Notes: generated by a model not told the origin, from the letters alone. Counted from the first letter of the stretch, positions 1-8,263 are shown. The stretch is 49,178 nucleotides of DNA from Chryseobacterium hagamense (GCF_007991455.1 NZ_BJYJ01000027.1:1-49178); one strand, 5' to 3'. Made by a program: numbers and translations.

Positions 1-2
1 GA

Positions 3-173
3 GGAAGCAGAAACGGTGACGGCAGAAGCTCCAACGGTTCTTCTTCAAGATCAGGTTCCGGCAGGAATTCCGGAGGAAACGGCAATCAGCAAAGGGATGA
101 AAACGGAAGGTTTACTTCTTCAAAAAGAGGCGGTTTCGGAAGCAGAAGCAATGGCAGAGGCAGAAATTCGTAA
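3..173 (+). CDS. C-terminal tail of a Gly/Ser/Arg-rich protein (5' end outside window)
   Basis: The frame is open from the window edge and ends in TAA at 171-173. It reads as 56 residues made almost only of Gly, Ser, Arg and Asn, with RGG/GRG-type clusters (KRGGFGSRSNGRGRNS at the end). Such tails are typical of bacterial DEAD-box RNA helicases and other RNA-binding proteins, where they bind RNA without sequence specificity. The enzymatic part is not in the window, so the helicase identity is inferred. A strong terminator follows directly. The overlapping frame starting with GTG at 16 reads through this terminator and lacks the biased composition, so it is a shadow. Confidence 0.55.
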   Translation, partial: GSRNGDGRSSNGSSSRSGSGRNSGGNGNQQRDENGRFTSSKRGGFGSRSNGRGRNS

Positions 174-185
174 TCCCCTATTATA

Positions 186-213
186 CAGGCCGGCTACCTA
201 AGCCGGCTTTTTA
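186..213 (+). terminator. Rho-independent terminator
   Basis: The arms GCCGGC (189-194) and GCCGGC (202-207) form a 6-bp GC stem with a 7-nt loop, followed by a T run. It lies 15 bases after the stop of the Gly/Ser/Arg-rich protein and ends its transcript. Confidence 0.85.
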
Positions 214-235
214 CTCAACTTTAATATCTTACATC

Positions 236-1186
236 ATGGATACCAATAACTTAACAAATACAACCAAATCAACGGATAATACCGAAAAAATAGCTTCCGA
301 TCTTTTAAACGCAGGACCTGAAACCATGGCTCAGGAACAGCCGCCTCTTCCGGCAAAAAAAGCAACTGCCAAATCTTCAGCAGCGACGCCGAAAGGAACA
401 GCTACCAAAAAAACAGCGGCTGCAAAACCAAAAGCCGCTCCTAAGACCTCTGCCGTAAAAAAGGAAGACCAGAATAAAAAAGAGGGAAACAAAGAGGATG
501 AAAACAAGCAGGAAGAAAAAAATGGAGTACAGTCTGCTGAAAAAAGTCAGGTTTCCGAAACATCAAAGGAAGGACCGCTGTATAAATTTTTCATGGATGC
601 CCTGAAGGATATTTATTTTGCTGAAAAACATATTCTTGAAGCATTGCCAAAGATGCAGAAGACCGCCACTACGGAAGAACTTCAGGAAGCTTTTGAAGAC
701 CACCACCTGATGACGCAGAAGCAGATTTCAAGGCTGGAAAAAGTTTTCAAATCCATTGATGAAAAACCGGAAGCTAAAAAATGTGACGCCATCATCGGGA
801 TCGTGAAAGAAAGCGAAAATATCATCAAAGAAACCGAAGAAGGCACCATGACCCGTGACGCAGCCCTTATCATTGCCGCACAGAAAGTGGAACATTATGA
901 AATTGCCACGTACGGCGGACTGGTTGCCCTCGCAGAGACCTTAGAACTTTACAAAGCGGCTGATCTTCTGCAGACTACTCTCGATGAAGAAGAACAGACC
1001 GACCGCGACCTTACCGATATTGCCGAAACATCCATTAATTTCAATGCTTCTGAAGAAGATGAAGAGGATGACGAAGAAAACTATACCGAAGAGGACTGGG
1101 ATGATGAAGACGAAGATTATGACGACGAGGACGAAGACTATGAGAATGATGAAGATGATGAAGACGACGATTACAGACCTTATTAG
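236..1186 (+). CDS. YciE/YciF-type ferritin-like protein (DUF892) with basic N-terminal and acidic C-terminal extensions
   Basis: The 316-residue product has three parts. Residues 35-80 are Lys/Ala/Pro/Thr-rich and resemble histone H1 tails. Residues 113-268 are a DUF892 four-helix domain, with metal-ligand-like patterns DIYFAEKHIL, EDHHLMTQKQ and KVEHYEIATYG. Residues 270-316 are nearly pure Asp/Glu. DUF892 proteins are stress-induced ferritin-like proteins; di-metal binding is expected but the reaction is not settled. Family members are usually about 160-190 residues, so both extensions are additions. No signal peptide is seen. Codon use is consistent throughout, so the tails are coding. 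Confidence 0.9.
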   Translation: MDTNNLTNTTKSTDNTEKIASDLLNAGPETMAQEQPPLPAKKATAKSSAATPKGTATKKTAAAKPKAAPKTSAVKKEDQNKKEGNKEDENKQEEKNGVQSAEKSQVSETSKEGPLYKFFMDALKDIYFAEKHILEALPKMQKTATTEELQEAFEDHHLMTQKQISRLEKVFKSIDEKPEAKKCDAIIGIVKESENIIKETEEGTMTRDAALIIAAQKVEHYEIATYGGLVALAETLELYKAADLLQTTLDEEEQTDRDLTDIAETSINFNASEEDEEDDEENYTEEDWDDEDEDYDDEDEDYENDEDDEDDDYRPY

Positions 1187-1206
1187 TATGTAACAATTTT
1201 ATAAAA

Positions 1207-1229
1207 GCAGGCGGAGAGCCTGCTTTTTT
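1207..1229 (+). terminator. Rho-independent terminator
   Basis: GCAGGC (1207-1212), loop GGAGA, GCCTGC (1218-1223), then six T. It ends the ferritin-like gene just before the convergent SemiSWEET gene. Confidence 0.9.
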
Positions 1230-1311
1230 GTACTCTGTTTCCGACTGGCCTGCTCGGCGGTATAAAGCTGCTGTTAAATTTTGGACTTAAAATCAAAATC
1301 TTTAAAACGAT

Positions 1312-1572
1312 TTACAGGGCGGTCATAAATGCGAAAAGTCCGAAGAAAACACCCGGGAAATTTGCAACAACGATAGGCCAATCTCTTTTAGGCTTTTGAA
1401 TAAATCCGTAAATAACCCACAGGCTGCAGTTGATGCCTGCAACCAGGGGCTGAAGCCAGTCGCCTTTATGGCCGTTCAGATTTCCTGAAATCTGTGGAAT
1501 ATAAGAGAAATACATAGCCATTGCAGTTACCGTAGCCACCCAACCTAGGATTTTAATAAACTTTTCACTCAT
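1312..1572 (-). CDS. SemiSWEET sugar transporter (PQ-loop, 3 TM)
   Basis: This 86-residue membrane protein has three hydrophobic helices, the PQ motif in helix 1 (YIPQISGNLNG), an NCSLWVIYGF segment in helix 2 and DWPIVVANFPGVFFGLF in helix 3. That is the SemiSWEET half-transporter layout, which works as a homodimer for facilitated sugar diffusion across the inner membrane. Its length matches the family. The start is ATG. It is transcribed alone, divergent from the DUF4385 gene and convergent with the ferritin-like gene. The substrate cannot be told from sequence. Confidence 0.9.
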   Translation of the reverse strand: MSEKFIKILGWVATVTAMAMYFSYIPQISGNLNGHKGDWLQPLVAGINCSLWVIYGFIQKPKRDWPIVVANFPGVFFGLFAFMTAL

Positions 1573-1752
1573 CGTACTTTTAATTTTGCCTAAAACCCTG
1601 AAATTATTATGCCACCATTCTTACATTTTACTGTAATGTGAATCCAACATAGAAATGGGATAATAAAGCAGAAAAAGTGAAGTTTGATGCTGGAAATGTT
1701 TTTCGTCAAAAACATAATCGATATTAAATTCCCATCACTAACAGATTGGCTT

Positions 1753-1760
1753 TATTTTTG
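1753..1760 (+). promoter_or_regulatory. Candidate flavobacterial -7 box (TATTTTTG)
   Basis: Matches the TAnnTTTG -7 consensus of Flavobacteriia, about 80 bases before the DUF4385 start. No TTG is seen at the expected -33 position, so support is partial. Confidence 0.3.
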
Positions 1761-1840
1761 AAAATTATATCAAAGATTAATTATCATATCTCCAACTTAT
1801 TCAGCCACGTGACCTTAAATTTAACCATAACCTCTCTTTT

Positions 1841-2326
1841 ATGAAAAAAGACACCCCCAGCTATGTGAATTTTAATGCCGAAAAATATAAATGGAAACCG
1901 GATATCGATTACAGCAAACATCCGGAGTTGTACAGGGTCGGAAAAGGCGAACAGGGCGTGCTGATCTGCGAACCGTACAAGAGTGAGATCGGACCGTACT
2001 GGCGTTTTAAAAACGAAGAGGTTGCTCTGGAGAGTTCAGAAAAAATCTTTGCTCTTTTTCTTGATTATGTAAAAGAAAACGATTTTGTAGGAGCGGATCT
2101 GGCCAGAAAATACCTGCAGATGGGGTTTACGCGGTCGAGACGTTATTTTAATTACAAAGGCGGTAAGAAATACGATGCTTTAAACAACTATGAGCTGCTG
2201 GAGCGGGGATCAGGAGATCCTGAAAAGGCAAAATCTGCCAATGTATTCTATAAGAAATGGCAGGCGGCAGAAGAACTGCCGGAATATAAAAAGATGAAGT
2301 CCGGTTGGAAAGAGAAATATGGATAG
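1841..2326 (+). CDS. DUF4385 family protein
   Basis: The 161-residue soluble protein has no signal peptide or membrane segment. It carries the pattern of DUF4385: an N-terminal NFNAEKYKWKPDIDYSKHPELYRVG region, IGPYWRFK, then ARKYLQMGFTRSRRYFNYKGGKKYD and a closing WKEKYG. The family occurs in bacteria and some phages and has no known function. The many basic and aromatic residues in the middle would suit nucleic-acid binding, but that is only inference. The gene stands alone and converges on the response regulator operon with 17 bp between stops and no terminator visible. Confidence 0.85.
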   Translation: MKKDTPSYVNFNAEKYKWKPDIDYSKHPELYRVGKGEQGVLICEPYKSEIGPYWRFKNEEVALESSEKIFALFLDYVKENDFVGADLARKYLQMGFTRSRRYFNYKGGKKYDALNNYELLERGSGDPEKAKSANVFYKKWQAAEELPEYKKMKSGWKEKYG

Positions 2327-2343
2327 ATAAAGGTTTCGTAATT

Positions 2344-2724
2344 TTAAATGTTCAGTAACAAACTTACCTTGTATTCGAAATGATCCAGGTCAAACGGTTT
2401 TTTTATATAATCATTTGCGTAAGAATAGGCGGCTAATTTTTCGATATCAAGATTAGCACTAATGAACAGGACAGGAATGGCCGAATATTTTTGATTGTTT
2501 TTTAGGAGGAGCGTTGCTTCTACTCCACCCCGGTCGGGAATCCAATTGTCCATGATAATCAGGTCCGGTTTTACCTGATCAACAATTCCCAGAATATTAT
2601 ACGTGGTTTCAGAAACTGAAACCTCATACCCTTTTTCGCTGAAAATAAGAGAAATCACCTCGAGGGTCATCACATCATCATCAAAAATAAGAATCTTTCT
2701 CTTTTTGTCTTTCCGTATCAACAT
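2344..2724 (-). CDS. Single-domain response regulator (CheY-like), third gene of the LOV kinase operon
   Basis: The product is 126 residues and consists only of a receiver domain. It has the acidic pocket FDDD near residue 15, phospho-acceptor D59 (DLIIMDNW), switch Ser89 and the conserved Lys109 in YIKKPFD. There is no output domain, so it probably acts by protein contact or as a phosphate sink. I chose the ATG at 2724. The longer frame begins with TTG at 2742. It lies 40-60 bp after the second regulator on the same strand and so is probably cotranscribed with the sensor kinase. Confidence 0.9.
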   Translation of the reverse strand: MLIRKDKKRKILIFDDDVMTLEVISLIFSEKGYEVSVSETTYNILGIVDQVKPDLIIMDNWIPDRGGVEATLLLKNNQKYSAIPVLFISANLDIEKLAAYSYANDYIKKPFDLDHFEYKVSLLLNI

Positions 2725-2782
2725 GCTGATAGTCAATAACAATATAATTTCACAATAGATAAAACATACAGACCGGTATCCG

Positions 2783-3145
2783 TTAACCGATCAGTTCATC
2801 AACCTTGGATACAAATGCACTGATATCGAAAGGTTTTGAGATAAAGCGGTCTGCACCGGCATCAAAAGCAATCCCTTCACCGTCGCGGCTTGCTGACATG
2901 ACCATAATCGGCAGTGACTTGATTTCTTCACTCCCCCTTATTTTCCGGATAACTTCGTCTCCGGACATTACCGGCATCCACAAATCAACGATCAGAAGGT
3001 CGGGCGTATATTCTTTGATCCGGTTAAGGACATGCGCGCTTTCAAGTTCGGTATATACCGTAAAACCCTCGGCATCAAGCATCATTTCGACGACATCCAG
3101 TATTCCTTCTTCATCATCACAAACTAATATTATTTTATTTTTCAC
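2783..3145 (-). CDS. Single-domain response regulator, translationally coupled to the LOV kinase
   Basis: This is a 120-residue receiver domain only: acidic DDEE near residue 10, phospho-acceptor D54 (LLIVDLWMP), Ser84 and Lys104 in FISKPFD. The start is GTG at 3145, and its last bases overlap the TGA of the kinase gene in a GTGA junction, which suggests coupled translation and near-equal dosage. The next Met is inside the domain, so GTG is the only plausible start. It is the likely direct phosphotransfer partner of the kinase; the downstream target is unknown. Confidence 0.92.
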   Translation of the reverse strand: MKNKIILVCDDEEGILDVVEMMLDAEGFTVYTELESAHVLNRIKEYTPDLLIVDLWMPVMSGDEVIRKIRGSEEIKSLPIMVMSASRDGEGIAFDAGADRFISKPFDISAFVSKVDELIG

Positions 3146-4653
3146 TTTTCTTCATTTTTTAAAATCGGTAACGTAAAGCTGAAAACAGATCCGCTTCCCA
3201 GTTCGCTTTCCACCCAGATGGTGCCGCCATGCATCTTAATAATTTCCTGGCTTACATATAAACCGATGCCCAGTCCGGAGAATTTCTGCTGTACGTCTTT
3301 TACCCTGAAAAATCTTTCAAAGATTTTTGATTTGTCATCATAATCAATTCCCACGCCAAAATCTTTTACTGAAATCTTAACGAAGTTTCCTACGTTACCT
3401 AATAAAATCTCTATTTTATCGGCTCCCGGTGAATATTTAACGGCATTCGAGACGATATTATTAAGGACCTGGGATATTTTTATTTCGTCTCCTTCCACAA
3501 TGGCATTGGTCTTTCCCTTAATTTCAATACGATGAGAAGACGACACATTATATAAGCTGTTGTCTACCGTTTCGTGGATTAACTTATTGATATCAAACGG
3601 CTGCCGGTTGATTTCAATATTTCCTGAATGGATTTTAGAAGTATCGAGCAATTCGTTAATCAGGTTATTCAGTCTTTCAATATTCACGGAAACCTTATGA
3701 AGAGTTGATTTGAATTTTTCATCGATTCCCTTATCAAGCCTCCTCTCGAGCAACTGTACCAGTGTCTTTATCGTGGTCAAAGGGGTTTTCAGTTCATGGC
3801 TGGCAATGGAAAGGAAGTCATCCTTACGGCGATCAATATCTCTTTTATCCGTAATATCCTCAATGGCCAGCAGGATATTGTCTTTGTACTGCCCGTCAAA
3901 TTCAATTCTGTAAGCATTAAGCAGCATTAATTTCCGACCTATGTACGGAAAATCATGATCCACTTCAAAATCGATAACAGGATTATTAGTTGGCAATATC
4001 TTAATCAGCATCTCCCGCAAAGCTTCGATATCCCACTGGTGATTTCCAAGCTCGTATAAAACTTTTCCGACAGTTTCCTCTTCAGTTACCTTAAAGGTTT
4101 TCAGAAAATAGGAATTTACACTGATCACCCTGAAATCCGGATCGAGCACCAGCAGGCTTTCCCGAACGGTCTGAATGATACTGGAAAGAAAGGCTTCATT
4201 TTCCTGCAACTCCCGTGTTCTTTCATCCACTTTCTTCTCTACGCTGGCTTTTTCTTCCCTCAGATCCTGTTCGGCTTTTTTGCGGTCGGTAATATCATTC
4301 TGGACGCCGATGAAATTGGTAATTTTCCCGTTTTCATTTTTTACCGGAGAAATATAAAGTTCGTTCCAGAACAGATCTCCGTTTTTTTTGTAATTTCTGA
4401 TTTCTACCCTGCTTTCCGTGCCTTCTTCAATATGCTTTTTTAAAATCGCACGTTCCGGCTGGTTGCGGTCTTTCATCTGCAGGAAACGGCAGTTGTGACC
4501 GATAATTTCTTTATGGCTGTATCCTGTAATTTTTTCAAAGGCCTTGTTGCAGTAAATAATAGGATTATCCGGCAGACTGTTGTCCGTGATGATAATTCCT
4601 GAATTTGCAGAGTCCAGTGCTTTTAAATAAAGTCCGAGATTATTGTTATCCAT
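3142..4653 (-). CDS. LOV-PAS sensor histidine kinase (putative blue-light receptor)
   Basis: The 503-residue protein has no membrane segment. Residues 10-120 form a PAS domain with the full LOV signature: GHNCRFLQ with the photoreactive Cys55, and the flavin-contact residues Asn87 (RNYKKNG), Asn97 (LFWNEL) and Gln118 (FIGVQND). Then come a coiled linker (125-153), a second PAS (about 154-270), a HisKA domain with His286 (IASHELKTP), and a HATPase domain with N box (about 395-407), G1 (DFGVGID), F box (FERFF) and G2 (GLGIGLY). LOV domains bind FMN and form a cysteinyl adduct in blue light, which would switch the kinase. The start is ATG 4653; the longer frame starts with GTG at 4674. Two receiver proteins follow in the operon. 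Confidence 0.92.
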   Translation of the reverse strand: MDNNNLGLYLKALDSANSGIIITDNSLPDNPIIYCNKAFEKITGYSHKEIIGHNCRFLQMKDRNQPERAILKKHIEEGTESRVEIRNYKKNGDLFWNELYISPVKNENGKITNFIGVQNDITDRKKAEQDLREEKASVEKKVDERTRELQENEAFLSSIIQTVRESLLVLDPDFRVISVNSYFLKTFKVTEEETVGKVLYELGNHQWDIEALREMLIKILPTNNPVIDFEVDHDFPYIGRKLMLLNAYRIEFDGQYKDNILLAIEDITDKRDIDRRKDDFLSIASHELKTPLTTIKTLVQLLERRLDKGIDEKFKSTLHKVSVNIERLNNLINELLDTSKIHSGNIEINRQPFDINKLIHETVDNSLYNVSSSHRIEIKGKTNAIVEGDEIKISQVLNNIVSNAVKYSPGADKIEILLGNVGNFVKISVKDFGVGIDYDDKSKIFERFFRVKDVQQKFSGLGIGLYVSQEIIKMHGGTIWVESELGSGSVFSFTLPILKNEEK

Positions 4654-4955
4654 AAAGTATAAAATTGCTTGCACATATAATGATCGAAATAGCTATTGAA
4701 CCCCGTTGTTCAAGAGGTTATCGACTCATGATATCTACCAGACCAAATATTATGCCCATATAGTTTATAAAAGGGTTTTCAAGATAAATTTACGGATCAT
4801 TTAAGCGAAAAAAGAATCCTGAAATTTATTGTTAAAGGAACAATAACGCTCTACCCTACGGTAAAACACAGAAAAGGATATCGGATTGCTGATTGACAGA
4901 TGATGAAAATCATAAATCAGGATGCTCTGATAAAATTTTAAATTCAATTATAAGA

Positions 4956-5100
4956 TCATGTGAACTCGAAGCAGCGGCCGGATTAAAGACTGGAAGAAGG
5001 CAGCTGGGTGCCATTGGTTCCTTTTGCCAAAACAAGTGTCGGCAGTTTTCTATGGAAATAATTATATAATCGTATTTAAAGGCTGATCCTGCTTAATAAT
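4956..5100 (+). repeat. Truncated copy of the AACGTGAAYYCGA intergenic repeat
   Basis: It starts with CATGTGAACTCGAAGCAGC, then a CGGCCGGATTAAAGACTGG core and GGTTCCTTTTGCCAAAAC. This parallels the left end of the copy at 31236 (GTAAACTCGAAG, GGCTGGAAGAGGG, GTCTCTCCTGTTAAAA). No matching right end is seen before the next copy begins near 5126. The right boundary is approximate. Confidence 0.5.
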
Positions 5101-5125
5101 CTCTGATCACCTTGCTGCTTTTACT

Positions 5126-5369
5126 TTACGTGAACTCGAAATAGAACCGGATTTCAGGTAGGAAGAGAAAGGCCGGATACTGGAAGTTTACTTGTCAATA
5201 CTACGGTTGAAGGTATCAGTTGGATCGTTTGTTACCCATTAGACAGAAACCTTTTTTGATAGAATAACAAAAGATTTCGTTTGAGAATCAAGACTTTTGA
5301 TTATATTTCTTATAAGAGGAACTTCCAGTTTCCAATCTGTTGATACGTGTTTCCCTGCAATTTCACGTT
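5126..5369. repeat. Inverted (head-to-head) pair of left ends of the same repeat
   Basis: The left side reads TTACGTGAACTCGAAATAG and then ACTGGAAGTTTACTTGTC. The reverse complement of the right side reads CAACGTGAAATTGC and then ACTGGAAGTTCCTCTTAT. Both sides therefore resemble the GC-rich left end of the family rather than one left and one right end. The unit lies just past the stop of the VIT gene. No coding potential is seen between 4675 and 5410. Confidence 0.5.
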
Positions 5370-5410
5370 GAATGACCAGTTCATTACTTTTAAATCACGA
5401 TAAGGCTTCA

Positions 5411-6106
5411 TCACGAAACCGTAGTTCCGAACAGATGCCCGATCAATGCCGTTACGCCCATGGCGATGGTGCCCCAGAAACAGATGCGCAGGACGGCAAT
5501 CCCTATTTTGGAACCTCCGGTTCGTGCGGATACAGCCCCCAGGATCATCAGGAAAACAATGGAACATCCATACTGGAAATACACCATCTGCTGAATCGGC
5601 GCCAGCAGGGAAACTATAAACGGCAGCAATGCGCCCAAGGCAAATGAACCGAATGAAGCCAATGCCGCCTGCAGCGGTTTAGCCTGCGTTATCTCATTGA
5701 TGCCCAATTCATCATGTGCATGTGCTGCCAGAGCATCATGTTGGGTCAGCTCAGTGGCTACCCGCAAGGCGGTTTCTTTGCTCACTCCCCGCTGTTCATA
5801 AATTTTGGCCAGCTCCTTCAGTTCCACTTCCGGCATTTCTTCAAGTTCCCGCTGTTCCCTGAGAAGATCGGCTTTTTCGGTATCTTCCTGTGAACTTACC
5901 GATACATATTCGCCGGCTGCCATCGACATGGCTCCGGCAATCATTCCGGCCAGAGCGGCGAGAATAATGGTGTTCCGTTCAGGTGAGGCTGCCGCCACCC
6001 CGATCACAATACTCGTAGTGGATAAAAGGCCGTCATTGGCGCCCAGCACCGCCGCTCGGAGCCAGCCGACCCTATTGACATAATGTTTTTCTAACTGATG
6101 ATGCAT
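5411..6106 (-). CDS. VIT1/CCC1 family protein (putative Fe2+/Mn2+ transporter)
   Basis: The 231-residue inner-membrane protein has the VIT1/CCC1 layout: an N-terminal pair of helices with LGANDGLLSTTSIVIGVAAA and GMIAGAMSMAAGEYVSVSSQ, a charged cytoplasmic segment rich in Glu (about 75-125) that in this family can bind transition metals, and three more helices. The family moves ferrous iron or manganese out of the cytosol. It starts with ATG (MHHQLEKHYVNRVGW). A tandem heptamer lies just upstream of the start. It is about 160 bp from the PAP2 gene and is probably a separate transcript. Confidence 0.88.
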   Translation of the reverse strand: MHHQLEKHYVNRVGWLRAAVLGANDGLLSTTSIVIGVAAASPERNTIILAALAGMIAGAMSMAAGEYVSVSSQEDTEKADLLREQRELEEMPEVELKELAKIYEQRGVSKETALRVATELTQHDALAAHAHDELGINEITQAKPLQAALASFGSFALGALLPFIVSLLAPIQQMVYFQYGCSIVFLMILGAVSARTGGSKIGIAVLRICFWGTIAMGVTALIGHLFGTTVS

Positions 6107-6120
6107 AGGACTTAAAATTC

Positions 6121-6155
6121 AAGGTTCAAAGTTTAAGGTTTGAGGTTTAAGGTTT
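6121..6155. repeat. Five tandem 7-bp units (RAGGTTT-like)
   Basis: The units read AAGGTTC, AAAGTTT, AAGGTTT, GAGGTTT, AAGGTTT, 15-49 bases upstream of the VIT start codon on the opposite strand. They fall where the promoter or leader of that gene should be. A change in unit number would shift spacing by 7 bp. Confidence 0.7.
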
Positions 6156-6266
6156 AGAAAATAAGCACTGTTTAATACCTGAAGAGTTGACTGCGTGAGA
6201 TACCCACAACAAGCTCCCCATATCCGGCTTTCCTTCTCTTCCCACCTATTCCGGTTCCCATAATTT

Positions 6267-7031
6267 TCAGAAATTTAAAACCAATCCGGCGCCGGCGCTT
6301 TTCGATTGAAATACCGGATAGATCATGGTGAAATTTTTGGATTTTTTTTTATTCAGATGCTTATTGATGAACGGAAACAGCCAGTAGGCCAGCTCGGTAC
6401 TCAGGATGCCGAATCCGGCCCCTGCAACTACATCGCCTACCCAATGCTTGTCATTCAGTGTTCTGTAGATTCCGGTAAAAACGGCCACCGGATATCCTGA
6501 AATGGCCAGCCAGATATTTTCATCCTGATACTCCTGGAACAGGAACTGTGCCGATGAGAAAGCCGTGGCGGTATGTCCGGAAGGAAATGAGAGGTGATTG
6601 GAGCCATCAGGACGTTCTTCTTTTACCAGATGCTTCAGTGGAAGAACAATGGCCGCGGAAATAAGCTGTGAGGTTCCGTAAATAATGGTCCGCTCCTTTA
6701 AATTGTGTTTTCCTTTTACTCCGGCCAGATTATAACCGTAGACCATGGCAGCAGGGATATATTGGGTATAATTATCCAGGGTGATATGTTTCGGCTGGTG
6801 CTCCCCGATCTCGTATTTGGTCGAATTATTCAGATTCTTTAATGCATCGGAGGTAAGGCTGGTAACACCGAAAGCCACAAAAACCGTCGGAACGATCAGC
6901 TTTTTATAGCCGGGCTTATAAACATGGTCTTTATATTTTACCTTCTGTTGAACCGTTGCCGAAGAATCTGCCGTAACCTGTCCGAAAATAATATTCGAAC
7001 AGATCAAAGCAGATAGTGTTAATAATTTCAT
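6267..7031 (-). CDS. PAP2-superfamily phosphatase, exported/membrane
   Basis: The 254-residue protein has an N-terminal signal-like helix (MKLLTLSALICSNIIFG) and the three PAP2 motifs: KHLVKEERP, FPSGHT and RTLNDKHWVGDVVAG, which carry the catalytic His pair and phosphate-binding Arg/Lys residues. PAP2 enzymes remove phosphate from lipids such as phosphatidate or undecaprenyl pyrophosphate at the outer face of the inner membrane. It is the last gene of the six-gene minus-strand operon, six bases after the DUF3570 gene. The substrate is not evident. A lipid-recycling role for the operon is inference. Confidence 0.88.
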   Translation of the reverse strand: MKLLTLSALICSNIIFGQVTADSSATVQQKVKYKDHVYKPGYKKLIVPTVFVAFGVTSLTSDALKNLNNSTKYEIGEHQPKHITLDNYTQYIPAAMVYGYNLAGVKGKHNLKERTIIYGTSQLISAAIVLPLKHLVKEERPDGSNHLSFPSGHTATAFSSAQFLFQEYQDENIWLAISGYPVAVFTGIYRTLNDKHWVGDVVAGAGFGILSTELAYWLFPFINKHLNKKKSKNFTMIYPVFQSKSAGAGLVLNF

Positions 7032-7037
7032 AGGCTA

Positions 7038-8228
7038 TTATTTGAACCTTAAATTTAAGGAAATAATATCAGATTTCATCCCGACGGATTTCGTGTAATG
7101 TCCATACCGGATTTCCAGCATATTCAGCCTCTCGACTCCGAACAATCCGTTCTTCGGACTGATGCGGATTCCGGCTCCGTAAAAATGGCTGTCGAATTTC
7201 GACAGGTCGTAATTGCTGGTGTAGTAATCGTCAAAAGCGGTATGCTGCTGATATGGGGCAAAGTATTTCGCTCCGGTCTGGGAATAATACCGGTAGAACG
7301 GACTTACTGAAAGGAACGGGGAAATTTTCACCGGTGTTTCCAGGCTGAACGTATTGGATTTCAATCCCCAATCATCGGTATAATACCGGTAATAAGCTCT
7401 TAATATCACCTTATCTCCAAGGAAATAATTCGCGCGGACACCTAAAGGAATTTTAAACCTGCGATCCGGCAGGGTTTCCTGATGGACCGTTCCGTCTGTA
7501 AAATACACCCGATGGAAAGGCAGACTTAAATAACCGGTCTGCTGAACACCGTCTGCCAGAAGCTCGATCTGGAAATTCTGATTGATGATCTGAGAATAGG
7601 CCAGGGAGAGCGCAAAGGTATTTCTTCCGCTGGTTCCGTATCCTTCATGTTCGCTGCCTGTGCTGCCGTTTGTCCTCAGCTCGACCGGGGTTACCAGTTT
7701 CACCTGGTCGATATATGCCTGGAATTTTGCCGTAAACTCGCCCATCCTGTCGGTGGTTTTTTTTGAAAATCCGATATTGGCCCCTACAGACTGGTAATCG
7801 AATTCCGTAGAGAACATCGCTCCGGCCATCAGCGTAGTGCCTTTGGTTTCATTTTCCCGGCTCCAGCTCAGGGACGGATAAATCCGTGTATCGGCATGGG
7901 AAGCTGATGAATTGGCTTTCAGGTCGATCATATCCGAAGAAGCCGAGGTATAATGATCAATTCCTGCACTCAATCCGAATTTATTTTTCCTTTCCTTTTT
8001 ATCGTATTTTACCACCGTCACGTCAATAGCATTGGAAATGTCGGTCAGTTTCTCTGTCCCGATCCCGCCGGTTACTGCCGAATTGTTTCCATCCTGTTTA
8101 TAGTAGCTTGATACGAGATTAACTTCGTCGAGGCTCAGCTTTTTGGATGCCCCGGTGTTTGTATTTTCCTGTGCCCTGGCATTAAAGATCCCGAAAAGAG
8201 CCGTAATGCTTACGATTATTTTTTTCAT
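7038..8228 (-). CDS. DUF3570 outer-membrane beta-barrel protein
   Basis: The 396-residue protein has a signal peptide (MKKIIVSITALFGIFNARAQ) and then mostly alternating aromatic/polar strands with short turns, ending in a strand with aromatic F (DIISLNLRFK). That is the pattern of a barrel. The N-terminal part (DEVNLVSSYYKQDGNNSAVTGG, SNAIDVTVVKYDK) is characteristic of DUF3570. The function is unknown. DUF3570 is commonly found directly after a DUF4266 lipoprotein, as here (35 bp apart), with thioredoxin and ApbE upstream. The barrel may be the outer-membrane part of that envelope system; this is inferred from order alone. Confidence 0.88.
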   Translation of the reverse strand: MKKIIVSITALFGIFNARAQENTNTGASKKLSLDEVNLVSSYYKQDGNNSAVTGGIGTEKLTDISNAIDVTVVKYDKKERKNKFGLSAGIDHYTSASSDMIDLKANSSASHADTRIYPSLSWSRENETKGTTLMAGAMFSTEFDYQSVGANIGFSKKTTDRMGEFTAKFQAYIDQVKLVTPVELRTNGSTGSEHEGYGTSGRNTFALSLAYSQIINQNFQIELLADGVQQTGYLSLPFHRVYFTDGTVHQETLPDRRFKIPLGVRANYFLGDKVILRAYYRYYTDDWGLKSNTFSLETPVKISPFLSVSPFYRYYSQTGAKYFAPYQQHTAFDDYYTSNYDLSKFDSHFYGAGIRISPKNGLFGVERLNMLEIRYGHYTKSVGMKSDIISLNLRFK

Positions 8229-8263
8229 TTTAAATCACAATTACATTTTACAATTTCTCTTTC

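Noticed and set aside
16..201. Open frame of 61 residues from GTG at 16
   Set aside because: It runs through the terminator at 186-213 and overlaps the Gly/Ser/Arg-biased frame that ends at 173.
984..1193. 69-residue Met/Lys/Thr-rich frame
   Set aside because: A frame shift image of the Asp/Glu-rich tail of the ferritin-like gene (GAT/GAA codons).
5310..5647. Two frames over the end of the VIT gene
   Set aside because: They overlap the VIT coding region and the inverted repeat and show no protein-like pattern.
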